Shown here: positions 15,288-23,976 of the stretch, piece after piece
How positions within the stretch are numbered: position 1 is the stretch's first letter
Layout of the letters: each line of letters starts with the position of its first letter
Assembly: GCA_017617495.1 (NCBI GenBank)
Contig: JAFZWD010000036.1
Location: 1-43,457 of the forward strand
Length of the DNA: 43,457 nucleotides
Reading direction: 5' to 3'
DNA from: Bacteroidales bacterium
GTDB lineage: Bacteria > Bacteroidota > Bacteroidia > Bacteroidales > UBA932
Notes under the pieces: model-generated
The model's input: only the letters and a program-made list of their open reading frames with translations
Databases searched by the model: none
Told to the model about the DNA's origin: nothing
Position numbers and translations under genes: made by a program

Positions 15288-15308
15288 GAAACTTTTTTCG
15301 GAAGTTTC
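15288..15308. promoter_or_regulatory. Inverted repeat in the polA/tadA divergent promoter region
   Basis: GAAACTT (15288-15294), a 7-nt loop, AAGTTTC (15302-15308). On the minus strand a TTTG directly precedes it and CATTTTTG follows after 19 bp, a reasonable polA promoter with the repeat as its spacer. The same repeat recurs at 35076-35095 before queA. It is a candidate operator. Confidence 0.6.
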
Positions 15309-15321
15309 AAAGGATTATGCT

Positions 15322-15329
15322 TACTTTTG
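15322..15329 (+). promoter_or_regulatory. -7 element of tadA
   Basis: TACTTTTG fits TAnnTTTG and ends 5 nt before the chosen ATG at 15335, predicting a leaderless or nearly leaderless mRNA. Confidence 0.6.
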
Positions 15330-15334
15330 CCAAT

Positions 15335-15769
15335 ATGGAGCTAGACGAAAAATATATGCGCGAGGCGCTGCGTGAGGCGCAGGCGGCCGGGGCCGAGGAA
15401 GAGATTCCCATCGGCGCGGTGATTGTGAGCGGAGGCCGCATCATCGGCAAAGGGCACAATATGGTGGAGCGCCTGGGCGACCCCACGGCCCATGCCGAGA
15501 TGATTGCGATAACCGCAGCTACCGAAGCCGTCGGCGGCAAGTACCTCACCGGCTGCACTCTCTATGTGACCGTGGAACCCTGCCCGATGTGCGCCGCCGC
15601 CCTCGGCTGGAGCCAGATCAGCCGCATCGTCTACGGTGCCCCCGACCCCAAGCGCGGCTACAGCCTCTTCTCCCCTTCCCTCCTCCATCCCAAAACCGAA
15701 GTCACCGCCGGCGTCCTCGCCGACGAATGCTCCACCCTTGTCTCGGACTACTTTAAAAAACTGCGGTGA
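15335..15769 (+). CDS. tadA: tRNA-specific adenosine deaminase
   Basis: A 144-residue zinc deaminase that converts A34 to inosine in the wobble position of tRNA-Arg. The zinc and catalytic motif HAEM and the second motif PCPMCAAAL are intact, and PIGAVIV and the GAPDPKRG region fit TadA. An in-frame ATG at 15317 lies upstream of the promoter element TACTTTTG, so the MELDEKYMREAL start at 15335 is preferred; it also matches the usual TadA N-terminus. It is divergent from polA and shares the 15288-15308 inverted repeat with it. Confidence 0.95.
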   Translation: MELDEKYMREALREAQAAGAEEEIPIGAVIVSGGRIIGKGHNMVERLGDPTAHAEMIAITAATEAVGGKYLTGCTLYVTVEPCPMCAAALGWSQISRIVYGAPDPKRGYSLFSPSLLHPKTEVTAGVLADECSTLVSDYFKKLR

Positions 15770-15781
15770 AGCTATTTTTGC

Positions 15782-15789
15782 TATCTTTG
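15782..15789 (+). promoter_or_regulatory. -7 element of tmk
   Basis: TATCTTTG is a perfect TAnnTTTG match, ending 6 nt before the ATG at 15796. No clear -33 box is seen. It argues against the longer frame starting at 15766. Confidence 0.65.
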
Positions 15790-15795
15790 CACATT

Positions 15796-16473
15796 ATGTT
15801 GATTGTTTTGGAAGGCCTTGACGGCGCAGGAAAATCCACGCAGGTGCGCAAACTCCGCAAGTATCTTGAGGAGAAGTGCCCCAGGTTCGATTATATTCAT
15901 TTTCCGAGGTACGAAGCCCCCGTGTACGGCGGGCTGATCTCGCGCTTTCTGCGCGGAGAATTCGGCGACATAGAGGCGGTGCACCCCCAGCTGGTGGCGT
16001 TGCTGTTTGCCGAGGACCGTCACGGCGCGGCGCCGGAGATCCGCAAAACGCTCGATGAGGGCGGGACTGTTCTTCTGGACCGCTATGTCTATTCCAATAT
16101 CGCCTACCAATGCGCCAAGCTTCCCGATGCACAGCAGGCCGAGGCGCTCCGCCGGTGGATAATTGACACCGAGTTCGGCGATTTCGGCGAGCCGCGCCCG
16201 GACATCAACATCTTCCTGGACGTGCCAATAGGGTTTGTGCAGAAGAGCCTCACAAGCAATCGTCAGGGCGACGACCGCAGCTATCTGCAGGAGAACAAGG
16301 ACATCCACGAGGCGGATATCGAGTTCCAGAAGAAGGTGCGTGCTATGTACCGTGCCCAGGCGGCCGAGGATCCTTCTCTGATAGTGCTGGATTGTTCAGA
16401 TGAATTCGGGGAGATGCTACCTCCCGACGATATATTCGCAAAAGTCAAAGCCGTAGTAGATGAACGCCTTTAA
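15796..16473 (+). CDS. tmk: Thymidylate kinase
   Basis: A 225-residue dTMP kinase, making dTDP for DNA synthesis in the cytoplasm. The P-loop is EGLDGAGKST at residues 6-15, followed by FPRYEAPVYG, the LFAEDRH segment and the DRYVYSNIAYQ motif that binds dTMP. The lid region lies around SLTSNRQGDDRSY. A start at 15766 would place extra residues before the P-loop and within the promoter, so 15796 is chosen. The last 14 bases overlap the start of the next gene, suggesting an operon. Confidence 0.94.
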   Translation: MLIVLEGLDGAGKSTQVRKLRKYLEEKCPRFDYIHFPRYEAPVYGGLISRFLRGEFGDIEAVHPQLVALLFAEDRHGAAPEIRKTLDEGGTVLLDRYVYSNIAYQCAKLPDAQQAEALRRWIIDTEFGDFGEPRPDINIFLDVPIGFVQKSLTSNRQGDDRSYLQENKDIHEADIEFQKKVRAMYRAQAAEDPSLIVLDCSDEFGEMLPPDDIFAKVKAVVDERL

Positions 16474-17494
16474 CAGGATATGCGCCAGCATAGTAGGGCT
16501 GGTGCTGTTCGTTGCAGGAGTGCTCAAACTTGCCGACCCTGTAGGGGCCGGCCTGATGGTTCAGGACTATCTGAGCTTCCTGCATCTGGGCTTCCTGCGC
16601 TTCGCCGCCGGCTTCCTTGCAGTGGTCTTCGCCCTGGCGGAATGCGGCATCGGCGCAGCCCTCATCACCGGGCTCTGGCGCAGGATCGTGGCACTCGCCG
16701 CGGCCGGGCTCATCGGCTTCTTCACACTTCTGACGCTGATAATCCTTATCGCCAACCCCGCGATGGACTGCGGCTGCTTCGGGCAGGTCATCAAGCTCTC
16801 GCACTGGGCGAGTTTCCTTAAGAACGTGGTGATGCTCGGGCTGCTGGCGCTGGCCTACTGGCCTCTGCGCGACTACGGCGAGCCCCAGCGGGTGAAGTAT
16901 GCCAGTTTCGGCATTGTGTCGGTTTCGGTACTGCTCTTCACGTTGTACAACTGCCTGTCGATTCCGACGGTGGACTTTGCCTCCTACAAGCCGGGCACCG
17001 AGCTGGACGTCTGCGAGCCGGAGGTTTTCAGCTTCTTCGACGCCGGCGGCAATTATGTCGAGGAAGATGCCTTCAGGGGTCCTGTAATGCTGATTTCGGT
17101 GTACGACCCCGGCAAGATATCGCGCCGCGGCGTCGAGAAGATTTCGGCCTTCGCCCGCAAGGCTTCGGCCCTCGGCTTCAAACCTTTCCTGCTGGTGGCA
17201 TCGGCCCCCGGTGAGATCGAGGGCGCGCTGAGTGCCCCCGGTCTTTTCGGCATCACCTACTTCGCCGACAGGCGTATGCTCCTTACGCTTAACCGTTCCA
17301 ACGGAGGCGTCACCTTCGTTTCCAACGCGCAGGTCGTGCGCAAATGGTCCGCCGGCACGCGCCCGGACGACGACACCCTTCAGTCGCTTCTTGCCGAAGA
17401 CCCCCTCGAGGCCGTGGTGCATTCCCGCAATCGCGGCAACCTCAGCCTTCAGGCATTCCTGCTCTACACCTCGGCGGTGTTGCTGCTGCTGTAA
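16460..17494 (+). CDS. MauE/DoxX-like membrane protein (BT_3928 type)
   Basis: A 344-residue inner-membrane protein. Four membrane segments in the first 135 residues form the MauE/DoxX-like unit, with the CGCFGQ motif typical of MauE-related redox proteins. A further membrane segment sits at about 150-170, and the rest is a soluble thioredoxin-like region without a CxxC pair, ending in a hydrophobic tail. This layout fits the Bacteroidetes family named after BT_3928, whose function is not established; a role in thiol redox is inferred. It overlaps tmk by 14 bp and ends 28 bp from the converging porin gene. Confidence 0.82.
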   Translation: MNAFNRICASIVGLVLFVAGVLKLADPVGAGLMVQDYLSFLHLGFLRFAAGFLAVVFALAECGIGAALITGLWRRIVALAAAGLIGFFTLLTLIILIANPAMDCGCFGQVIKLSHWASFLKNVVMLGLLALAYWPLRDYGEPQRVKYASFGIVSVSVLLFTLYNCLSIPTVDFASYKPGTELDVCEPEVFSFFDAGGNYVEEDAFRGPVMLISVYDPGKISRRGVEKISAFARKASALGFKPFLLVASAPGEIEGALSAPGLFGITYFADRRMLLTLNRSNGGVTFVSNAQVVRKWSAGTRPDDDTLQSLLAEDPLEAVVHSRNRGNLSLQAFLLYTSAVLLLL

Positions 17495-17522
17495 TTCAGC
17501 ACTTTAAGGTGCGGTCTGTGTC

Positions 17523-20252
17523 CTAAAAACGTGCCCTTTGGAAGTTCGGTGAACCGGAGGAGGTGTCGCGGGAAGAGCCGCGGCCGGAGGCGGAGGCATC
17601 GGCGGCCGATGAGCCGGAGGTGCTGTCGGAGGTGGATTTGGCGCGGCCGGGCTGTGCGTAGAACGGCCAGAACAGACCGAGCTTGAAGCTGCGCTGGGTG
17701 CTGATGTAGCGGTGCGCCGAGAAGTAGTCCGGACGCTCCTGAGGCCAGCCGAGGCCGACATTCTCGAACTTCACGAAGATGCATGCGCGTTTCCACTGCA
17801 CGTTGATGAAGGCATCGATGACGGGGCCGTTCTCGTAGCGGTACTCCCGCTGGTTATGGAACACGCCGACTGCCGGATTCCAGGCCGGAGCGTACCAAGG
17901 CGTATTGTAGAAGGCGTTGGCGCCCAGCTGCATCTTCATCACATTGTAGACCTTGTCCTCGTCGCGCTGCACCACGAACTCGAGGTACCAGCGCAGATTG
18001 AGGGCGACCTGCGGCACCGGCACCACCTCGTCGTTGGAGGTTGCCTGAAAGAGCACCCGGTTGTCGAAATGCAGGAAATCCCACAGGGCGATGTCCTTGC
18101 GCAGCGACGCGCTGAGGATGCTCACCGGCGAGGCGCTCTGGCGGCACACGCCGAGGGTGTCGTAATAGATGCCGTTCTTGAGCAGGGTGTAATTCACGTC
18201 GGCATAGAGCTTCCAGCGAGGGATGCTCAGCCAGCCCTGCAGGCGGTTGTCCGATATCTTGCCGAAATTGTTGTTCCACTGGAAGTGGTTGGTGCGCAGC
18301 GCCTGCTGGTAGCGCGTTGGCTCCGTGAGGTTGGCCTCGAAGTGGGCCCCGAGAGTTACCGGGCTGGTGCGTGCGCGGCGGAAGGGGAAGATGTTGAAGT
18401 TGATATTTCCCTCGATATTGAAATCGCCGAAATTATAGCCCTGCAGATAATACCGGGCCTTGGCGTTCCAGCCTATATACTGCTTGAGCTTACCCTCCGC
18501 TCCGGCATAGGTATAGAAGGAATTCTGCCGGTACTTACCGCTGGATACGGTGCTGTCGACATAATTCTTTACGATGTCGCCCAGGCCAACGTCGAGCTTG
18601 CTCACTACACCCTCGCTGGACCACGGCTGCAGCCGGATGAAGACCTTGTTGTCCCACTGCCGCGAGCGCAGCATGTCGTTGCTCTTGCCCGGGTCGTAGT
18701 TGTAGTCGCGGAAGAACGCCTTGGACAGGGCGTCGTTGTCGTCTATTTCGTCCACGTAGCCCCTCTCGAACATCGAGAACTCGCTGCTGTGGCCGATAAA
18801 TGCGCTGGTGATATCCTTCTGCAGCAGGGAATCGCTCACCGCAAAGGTGCTGTCGCGCTTCGCCCTCCATTTATTAATAAAGGTAAAGGGAATGCGGTAC
18901 TGCTGATTCAGGAAGTAGGTATTGCGCCTGACGCGGGACTTGGCCTTGGCCCTTTCCAGAACCACGGGGAATTCGCGCGCGTCAAGCGTGGTATCGCGGA
19001 TCCACTTGTTGTCCACCACGCCGCCGTTCTCTTCGCGGATAACCTTGTTGTGGATATATCCGGCGTGCATCAGGTAGCGCTTGCCCAAATAGTTGGTGTT
19101 GGCGACGAAGTTCTTGTTGCGGGTATCCTCGCGGGCCATCATGCCGCCGCCACCCCAGCGCTCGTACATGAGCGTGAAGTTAAGTTCGGGGGTGATGTTC
19201 TGGGTGGTGAGGATATGCAGGTTGTCGGAAGCCTTCTCGTCGGTTGCGAGCAGCGTGCCCCAGTAGGCCAGCTCGGTATACGGCACCTTGGTGTTGAACA
19301 TCGGCACCGTGGACGAGGAATAGGTCCAGGGCTCGACCGAGCCGTAAAAATCCTCGCCGCTCCAGCTCTTGCGCTGGGTGTAATTGTAAAGCTGGATCGG
19401 GGAACCCGGCACGCCCAGCCAGGTGGCGTTCACGTCCTTGCGCCTCCAGGCGAAGTCGTAGTACCACTTGTTGTACGAAGTATCCGGCACCTCCGGCGCT
19501 ATGCGGTGGAAATCCTGGTCGACCGTCCACGAAATTATGCGCTTGTACTGCATCTCCTCAGGGATTGCAAAGGTGCTCAGCACTCGCGGAGTATGCTCTC
19601 TGACGCTGTCGCGGTATGCCACCCGTTCGTCGCGCGCCTTCTGCAGGGAGTCCATCTCGTGCAGCTTGCGGGCGAGCTTCTGCTCGAAGTCGTATTTCTT
19701 GCGTTCGCTCTTGCTGAGCGAGTTGTACCAGGCCTCGAAGGCCGCCTTTGCCCTGGCGACGGAGTCCTTGGTCCAGATGGAGTCGAGCTTGTGGCGGTCG
19801 GCCGAGTCTATCTGCCAGCCGAGGGTATCGCCCTTGCGGCGGAAATCCATCTCTTCCTGGCGCAGCGAGTCGCTCACCCAGCGGTGGATGAGGGAGTCGA
19901 TGAGCGCGACGTAGTACTTGTATCGGAAGGGGTCGATTTCGCGCAGCGAATCGGGAGGGAAGATGGTGTCGCGGGCGGTGATGAGCGGCAGGGTGTCCAG
20001 TTCGCCGAACTTGACATCTATGCCGAGGGCGCGCAGAACGCTGTCCGGAATGGTTTCGGCCGAGAAATTCCCGCGCCTGCCTATCTTGTAGCCGTCCTTG
20101 GGGTAAAGAACCGTATCGGGTGCCGCCTCAGCGATGAAGACGGGCGCCTCGGAATTGAATTCCGCCCGGTGCGGAGCTTCCACACCGAGGCTGGCGGCGA
20201 CGGCAACGGCCGCCACTGCAGCAGGGAATCCTATTCCGGAAAACAGCTTCAT
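17523..20252 (-). CDS. Putative outer-membrane porin (Porin_10 type)
   Basis: A 909-residue exported protein, with a signal peptide at about residues 1-24. The first 250 residues are hydrophilic and helical in places (many Lys, Asp and Arg). The rest has the alternating aromatic and polar pattern of a beta-barrel, as in the Bacteroidetes putative porin family. After the last barrel-like strand (LGLFWPFYAQ) comes a tail of about 40 residues rich in Ser, Ala, Gly and Asp, ending in Phe. This tail is unusual and resembles in composition the repeat inserted in the oligopeptidase. The start lies 3 bp after the esterase stop, so the two are co-transcribed. Confidence 0.85.
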   Translation of the reverse strand: MKLFSGIGFPAAVAAVAVAASLGVEAPHRAEFNSEAPVFIAEAAPDTVLYPKDGYKIGRRGNFSAETIPDSVLRALGIDVKFGELDTLPLITARDTIFPPDSLREIDPFRYKYYVALIDSLIHRWVSDSLRQEEMDFRRKGDTLGWQIDSADRHKLDSIWTKDSVARAKAAFEAWYNSLSKSERKKYDFEQKLARKLHEMDSLQKARDERVAYRDSVREHTPRVLSTFAIPEEMQYKRIISWTVDQDFHRIAPEVPDTSYNKWYYDFAWRRKDVNATWLGVPGSPIQLYNYTQRKSWSGEDFYGSVEPWTYSSSTVPMFNTKVPYTELAYWGTLLATDEKASDNLHILTTQNITPELNFTLMYERWGGGGMMAREDTRNKNFVANTNYLGKRYLMHAGYIHNKVIREENGGVVDNKWIRDTTLDAREFPVVLERAKAKSRVRRNTYFLNQQYRIPFTFINKWRAKRDSTFAVSDSLLQKDITSAFIGHSSEFSMFERGYVDEIDDNDALSKAFFRDYNYDPGKSNDMLRSRQWDNKVFIRLQPWSSEGVVSKLDVGLGDIVKNYVDSTVSSGKYRQNSFYTYAGAEGKLKQYIGWNAKARYYLQGYNFGDFNIEGNINFNIFPFRRARTSPVTLGAHFEANLTEPTRYQQALRTNHFQWNNNFGKISDNRLQGWLSIPRWKLYADVNYTLLKNGIYYDTLGVCRQSASPVSILSASLRKDIALWDFLHFDNRVLFQATSNDEVVPVPQVALNLRWYLEFVVQRDEDKVYNVMKMQLGANAFYNTPWYAPAWNPAVGVFHNQREYRYENGPVIDAFINVQWKRACIFVKFENVGLGWPQERPDYFSAHRYISTQRSFKLGLFWPFYAQPGRAKSTSDSTSGSSAADASASGRGSSRDTSSGSPNFQRARF

Positions 20253-20255
20253 TCC

Positions 20256-21728
20256 TTATTTATCCCAGTTGTCCGTGCGGAAAGGTCCCACGGGAATGCC
20301 CATACCGTTGAACACGGAAGCCTCCGCCACATTGTGGAAGGCATAGCGCACCGCCACGGGAGCGGGCACCTCGTCGCAGACCACTTCGATGGCCCTGTTG
20401 GGGCGCACCACCCTGGCGGAAGTCGCCTTGTGGAACACCTTGTCCTCGCCTGCCACCTCGAAGCCGTCAAGCTCCACTGTGTTGGGGGTAAGAGGGCTGC
20501 CGAAAACATGGAAATTGAGGGTGACCTTGTTGCTGTCGATCTTCATGTCCTTGAACTCGGGAGCGCGCGAGCAGATGCCCTTGAAGCCGTAGTCGTTCTC
20601 CAGTGCGAGCGCCGCGAGACGCTGCGCCACGGGGAGTTTCTTCGCGGGATGGATGCAGTCGGGGTCGCCCACGTCCAGCGTGGTTGCGAGGCCGGAGTGC
20701 TTTATCTGCTGGGCAGCCTTGAGCTGGGCCTCTTCAAGCAGCGGGCTCTGGACGCCCTCGGGATTGCCCTTGACGCCCTTGCCGTACTTGTAAGAAGCGA
20801 TCTGCACTGCGTAGAAAGGCAGCTCGGGGTTGTCCCAGAGCGAGCGCATCATCTCCACATAGAGCTTGCTGAGGCGCACGTACTGGTCGGGGCGGGCGCG
20901 GTTGCTTTCGCCCTGATACCAGATTATCCCCTTGAAGGTGAAGGGGATGAGGGGGGCTACCATGGCGTTGTACGCGAGTGCCCCTGCGTGATTCTGGTTC
21001 TTGGCGGGAAGCTCACCCTTCTCGAGGTGGCCGAGCTTGATGGGGTCGTTGTAGCCCTTCTCCTGCCACTCTTTATTACCCTTCTCCAGCCATTCGCGGG
21101 AGATCCAGGTCTCGATGGTGCTGCCTCCCCAGTTGCAGGAGATCACTCCTACGGGCACGCCCAGGATCTTCTGCAGCTGCACGGCGAAGAAATAGCTCAC
21201 CGCGCTGTGCGACGCGACCGCGTCGGGGGTATTCTCCTTCCACTGGAGGGGATTCTCTTCCTCTTCCCTGAGGGATGCCCTTATCTTGCTGGTGCAGAGG
21301 CGGATGGGAGTGGCAGGGCTGGCGTTCATAATCGCGTCGAACGCGCCTTCCACCCTCTGGCCGCCGAAGCCCTTGACAGGCATCTGCATATTGCTCTGGC
21401 CGCCGCAGAACCACACCTCGCCGATGAGGACGTTCCTGACGGTAAGCTTCTCGCCGTCGTTGAACACTATCTCGTAGGGACCGCCGGCCGCCGGAGTGGC
21501 GACTTTTGCGGACCATTTGCCGTCCTGGCCGACCGTGAGGGTGGTCTTGGACTTGGTCCACGAAGGGGCGATAGTGAGCTTTGCGCCCGCCTTCGCCTTG
21601 CCCCAGAGGGCTACGGAGGTTTCCCGCTGAAGCACCATATTGTCCCCGATGATGTTGGGGAGTTCTACTTTGGCGAAAGCGCTGGCCGCAATCAGGGCCG
21701 CTGCCGCGCAGAGGAAGAATCTTTTCAT
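20256..21728 (-). CDS. Sialate O-acetylesterase (SGNH/GDSL type)
   Basis: A 490-residue exported esterase. The signal peptide is cleaved near SAFA (about residue 19). The SGNH hydrolase block I is FCGGQSNMQMPV (nucleophile Ser in GQSNM), the oxyanion-side segment is NWGGSTIETW, and the C-terminal pair DVGDPDCIHP supplies the catalytic Asp and His. The enzyme removes O-acetyl groups from sialic acids or acetylated plant sugars in the periplasm. Its promoter (TTTG, 20 bp, TAACTTTG on the minus strand) is divergent from the ftsB-like gene. The exact acetyl substrate is not visible. Confidence 0.92.
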   Translation of the reverse strand: MKRFFLCAAAALIAASAFAKVELPNIIGDNMVLQRETSVALWGKAKAGAKLTIAPSWTKSKTTLTVGQDGKWSAKVATPAAGGPYEIVFNDGEKLTVRNVLIGEVWFCGGQSNMQMPVKGFGGQRVEGAFDAIMNASPATPIRLCTSKIRASLREEEENPLQWKENTPDAVASHSAVSYFFAVQLQKILGVPVGVISCNWGGSTIETWISREWLEKGNKEWQEKGYNDPIKLGHLEKGELPAKNQNHAGALAYNAMVAPLIPFTFKGIIWYQGESNRARPDQYVRLSKLYVEMMRSLWDNPELPFYAVQIASYKYGKGVKGNPEGVQSPLLEEAQLKAAQQIKHSGLATTLDVGDPDCIHPAKKLPVAQRLAALALENDYGFKGICSRAPEFKDMKIDSNKVTLNFHVFGSPLTPNTVELDGFEVAGEDKVFHKATSARVVRPNRAIEVVCDEVPAPVAVRYAFHNVAEASVFNGMGIPVGPFRTDNWDK

Positions 21729-21753
21729 ACCTTTTTGTAAAATATTTAACTTA

Positions 21754-21799
21754 CAAAGTTATCAACTTTTGGACATTATCGCAAAAGAAATTATCTTCG
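21754..21799. promoter_or_regulatory. Overlapping divergent promoters
   Basis: Minus strand: TTTG (complement of 21782-21785), a 20-bp spacer, TAACTTTG (complement of 21754-21761), for the esterase. Plus strand: TTTG (21768-21771), a 20-bp spacer, TATCTTCG (21792-21799), for the DivIC-like gene. The two cores interleave, so the polymerases should compete. Confidence 0.8.
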
Positions 21800-21803
21800 C
21801 ACT

Positions 21804-22121
21804 ATGAAGTGGTACAAGAATCTGTGGAACAAGGACAAGGACGGTGCCAGACAGGAACTCCGCTCCTTCGTGCGCTATGCCATCATCATAACCGCGTTCT
21901 TCGTCGCCTTCCTCTTCGTCAAGAAGGACAGCCTCCTGCGCTGGATACAGGCGGGCTTCACCATCGGGCGCCAGCACAGGCAGATGGAGTATTACCAGAA
22001 GGAAATCAAGGCCCTCGACAAGCAGATAGGCATTCTCTCCAACGACCGCGACACCCTGGAAACCCTCGCCCGCGAGCAGTATAATTTTGCGGAAGAGGGC
22101 GATGACGTATACATTTTTTAA
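21804..22121 (+). CDS. Septum formation initiator (DivIC/FtsB-like)
   Basis: A 105-residue bitopic membrane protein of the divisome. A basic cytoplasmic N-terminus leads into one membrane segment at about residues 24-42 (YAIIITAFFVAFLFV). A coiled coil of about 45 residues follows (MEYYQKEIKALDKQIGIL), then the conserved end ETLAREQYNFAEEGDDVY, where E-x-x-AR-x-x-Y-x-F is the family signature. The -7 element ends 4 nt before the ATG. It should pair with FtsL and FtsQ equivalents encoded elsewhere. Confidence 0.92.
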   Translation: MKWYKNLWNKDKDGARQELRSFVRYAIIITAFFVAFLFVKKDSLLRWIQAGFTIGRQHRQMEYYQKEIKALDKQIGILSNDRDTLETLAREQYNFAEEGDDVYIF

Positions 22122-22122
22122 C

Positions 22123-22130
22123 TAATTTTG
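22123..22130 (+). promoter_or_regulatory. -7 element of the nucleotidyltransferase gene
   Basis: TAATTTTG fits TAnnTTTG and lies 24 nt before the ATG at 22155. It supports that start over the in-frame upstream codon at 22128. Confidence 0.6.
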
Positions 22131-22154
22131 CATACACTGATTTTTAACCTAGAT

Positions 22155-23087
22155 ATGAAACCTACACTCTTAGTACTTGCTGCGGGAATGGGCAGCCGTT
22201 ACGGCGGGCTCAAGCAGATGGACGGCCTCGGGCCCTCCGGCGAAACCATTATCGACTATTCCATTTACGATGCGGTCAAGGCCGGCTTCGGCAAGGTCGT
22301 CTACATCGTGAGGGAATATTTCCTCGAAGACATGAAGGCACTCGTGGCCAAGAAATACGCCCACGTGAAATGCCTCGACGGCACTCCTCTGGAGTTCGTT
22401 TTCGTTACCCAGGAACTTAACAAGATTCCCGCCGGATTCACCCTCAACCCGGCCCGCGAGAAGCCCTGGGGCACCGCGCATGCAGTTCTTATGGCAAAGG
22501 ACGTGATTCACGAACCCTTCGCGGTAATCAACGGCGACGACTATTACGGAAAGGAATCCTTCGCCATCCTCGGCGACTGGCTCCGCGCACATGAGAACAC
22601 CAAGGGACAGTACTCCGTGGTAGGATTCGAGCTCGACCACACTCTCTCCGACAGCGGAAGCGTATCGCGCGGCATCTGCTACTACGACGAAAAGCATATC
22701 CTCTCCGGTGTCGCAGAGCACCTCAACATCGCGAAGGAAGCCGACGGCAAGGTTTACGGCGACAATTCGGTCAACGGCGACAAGCACATCGTGCTCGACG
22801 GCGCAGCCCTCTGCTCCATGAATATGTGGGGCTTCACCCCCGACTACTTCGAGAAGAGCGAGAAGATCTTCGCCGACTTCCTCAAGGTCAACATCGACGA
22901 GCCCAAGAAGGAATTCTACATTCCTTTCGCCATCGACTGCATGATCAAGGATCACAGCGCCACCACCGAGGTGCTTTCCACTCCTTCGCACTGGTTCGGC
23001 GTAACCTACAAGGAAGACCGTCCTGGCGTGGTTGAGAAGTTCGCAAACCTCGTAAAGCAGGGCGTTTATCCTTCGCCTCTCTACTAG
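22155..23087 (+). CDS. Sugar-phosphate nucleotidyltransferase family protein
   Basis: A 310-residue cytoplasmic protein of the NTP_transferase fold. The N-terminal signature LAAGMGSRYGGLKQ binds the nucleotide phosphates, the VINGDDYYG motif supplies metal-binding Asp residues, and KPWGTAHAVL is the typical central motif. It probably activates a sugar 1-phosphate for cell-envelope or storage polysaccharides; the sugar and base cannot be read. It is followed after one base by the CPBP gene and then folP, which suggests a three-gene unit. Confidence 0.9.
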   Translation: MKPTLLVLAAGMGSRYGGLKQMDGLGPSGETIIDYSIYDAVKAGFGKVVYIVREYFLEDMKALVAKKYAHVKCLDGTPLEFVFVTQELNKIPAGFTLNPAREKPWGTAHAVLMAKDVIHEPFAVINGDDYYGKESFAILGDWLRAHENTKGQYSVVGFELDHTLSDSGSVSRGICYYDEKHILSGVAEHLNIAKEADGKVYGDNSVNGDKHIVLDGAALCSMNMWGFTPDYFEKSEKIFADFLKVNIDEPKKEFYIPFAIDCMIKDHSATTEVLSTPSHWFGVTYKEDRPGVVEKFANLVKQGVYPSPLY

Positions 23088-23088
23088 T

Positions 23089-23976
23089 ATGGCACGCGCA
23101 AAACGCGGTAATTTCAATGTGTTCGGCCACCATACCCGCTGTGTTCCGGGGGTGGCCGACCTCTTTATACTGGTGGCCCTGTTCCTGCTGGGCGCACTGG
23201 CAGGCAACGTCGTTTCGCTGGTGTTCGTTGCCATCCTCGGCCAGTCGGCCGGAATGGAATACGGCATGATAGTGTCCTACCCGCTGATGTTCATCTTCCC
23301 GATGATGTGGGCGGCCGGACGCAGCCGCCGCAACGCCATGACGGGCTACGGCACGCAGCTGGACAACGACCACTTCGCTCCGCTCGGCGGGCTCAAGGCA
23401 GCGCTTGTGGTGATGCTCGGCACCCTTGCGGCAGGTTTCTGCTGCGACGCGGTGAATTCGCTTCTGCCCGCAATGCCCAAATGGCTGGAAGACATCCTCA
23501 AGGGGATGACCTCCGGCAAATTCTGGATCAACTTCATCTGCGTAAGCCTTTTCGCCCCGTTCTTCGAGGAGTGGCTGTGCAGGGGAATGGTGCTCCGCGG
23601 GCTGCTCGGGCACGGGGTTCGTCCCTGGCTTGCAATAGTGGTGTCGGCCCTCTTCTTCGCCGTCATCCACATGAACCCCTGGCAGGCCATTCCGGCGTTT
23701 GTGCTGGGACTGCTCTTCGGCTACGTCTACTACAGGACCGGCTCGCTCAAGCTTACGATGCTGATGCACTTCACCAACAACACCATCGCGCTGGTGCTAG
23801 GGCACATCGATTCGCTTAAGGACGCGCAGTCCTGGATGGACGTGATGGGACAGTGGTACTGGCCCGGATTCGCCGCCAGCGCCCTGATTCTGATACTGGC
23901 GGTGCGCGCCTTCCTGCGTGTGGAAACCCCCGCCAAGGGCAATTTCGACGTCGTTCCTCCGATGTTCGCCGAATAA
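23089..23976 (+). CDS. CPBP-family intramembrane glutamic endopeptidase
   Basis: A 295-residue polytopic inner-membrane protein with about seven or eight hydrophobic segments. The CPBP (CAAX protease and bacteriocin-processing, Abi) motifs are present: FFEEWLCRG (EExxxR type), FFAVIHM with its His, and LMHFTNN with the last His. Members process prenylated or small peptides, or give bacteriocin self-immunity; the substrate here is unknown. Its stop overlaps the folP start by one base (TAATG). Confidence 0.92.
   Translation: MARAKRGNFNVFGHHTRCVPGVADLFILVALFLLGALAGNVVSLVFVAILGQSAGMEYGMIVSYPLMFIFPMMWAAGRSRRNAMTGYGTQLDNDHFAPLGGLKAALVVMLGTLAAGFCCDAVNSLLPAMPKWLEDILKGMTSGKFWINFICVSLFAPFFEEWLCRGMVLRGLLGHGVRPWLAIVVSALFFAVIHMNPWQAIPAFVLGLLFGYVYYRTGSLKLTMLMHFTNNTIALVLGHIDSLKDAQSWMDVMGQWYWPGFAASALILILAVRAFLRVETPAKGNFDVVPPMFAE

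Noticed and set aside
17495-17522. A near-palindrome GCACTTTAAGGTGC between convergent genes
   Set aside because: It is short, has mismatches and no T-run; too weak to call a terminator.
17712-21740. A 1342-codon open frame on the plus strand, antisense to the porin and esterase genes
   Set aside because: It has no recognisable domain and lies exactly opposite two well-supported genes. Long antisense frames are expected in GC-rich DNA with few stop codons on the complement.
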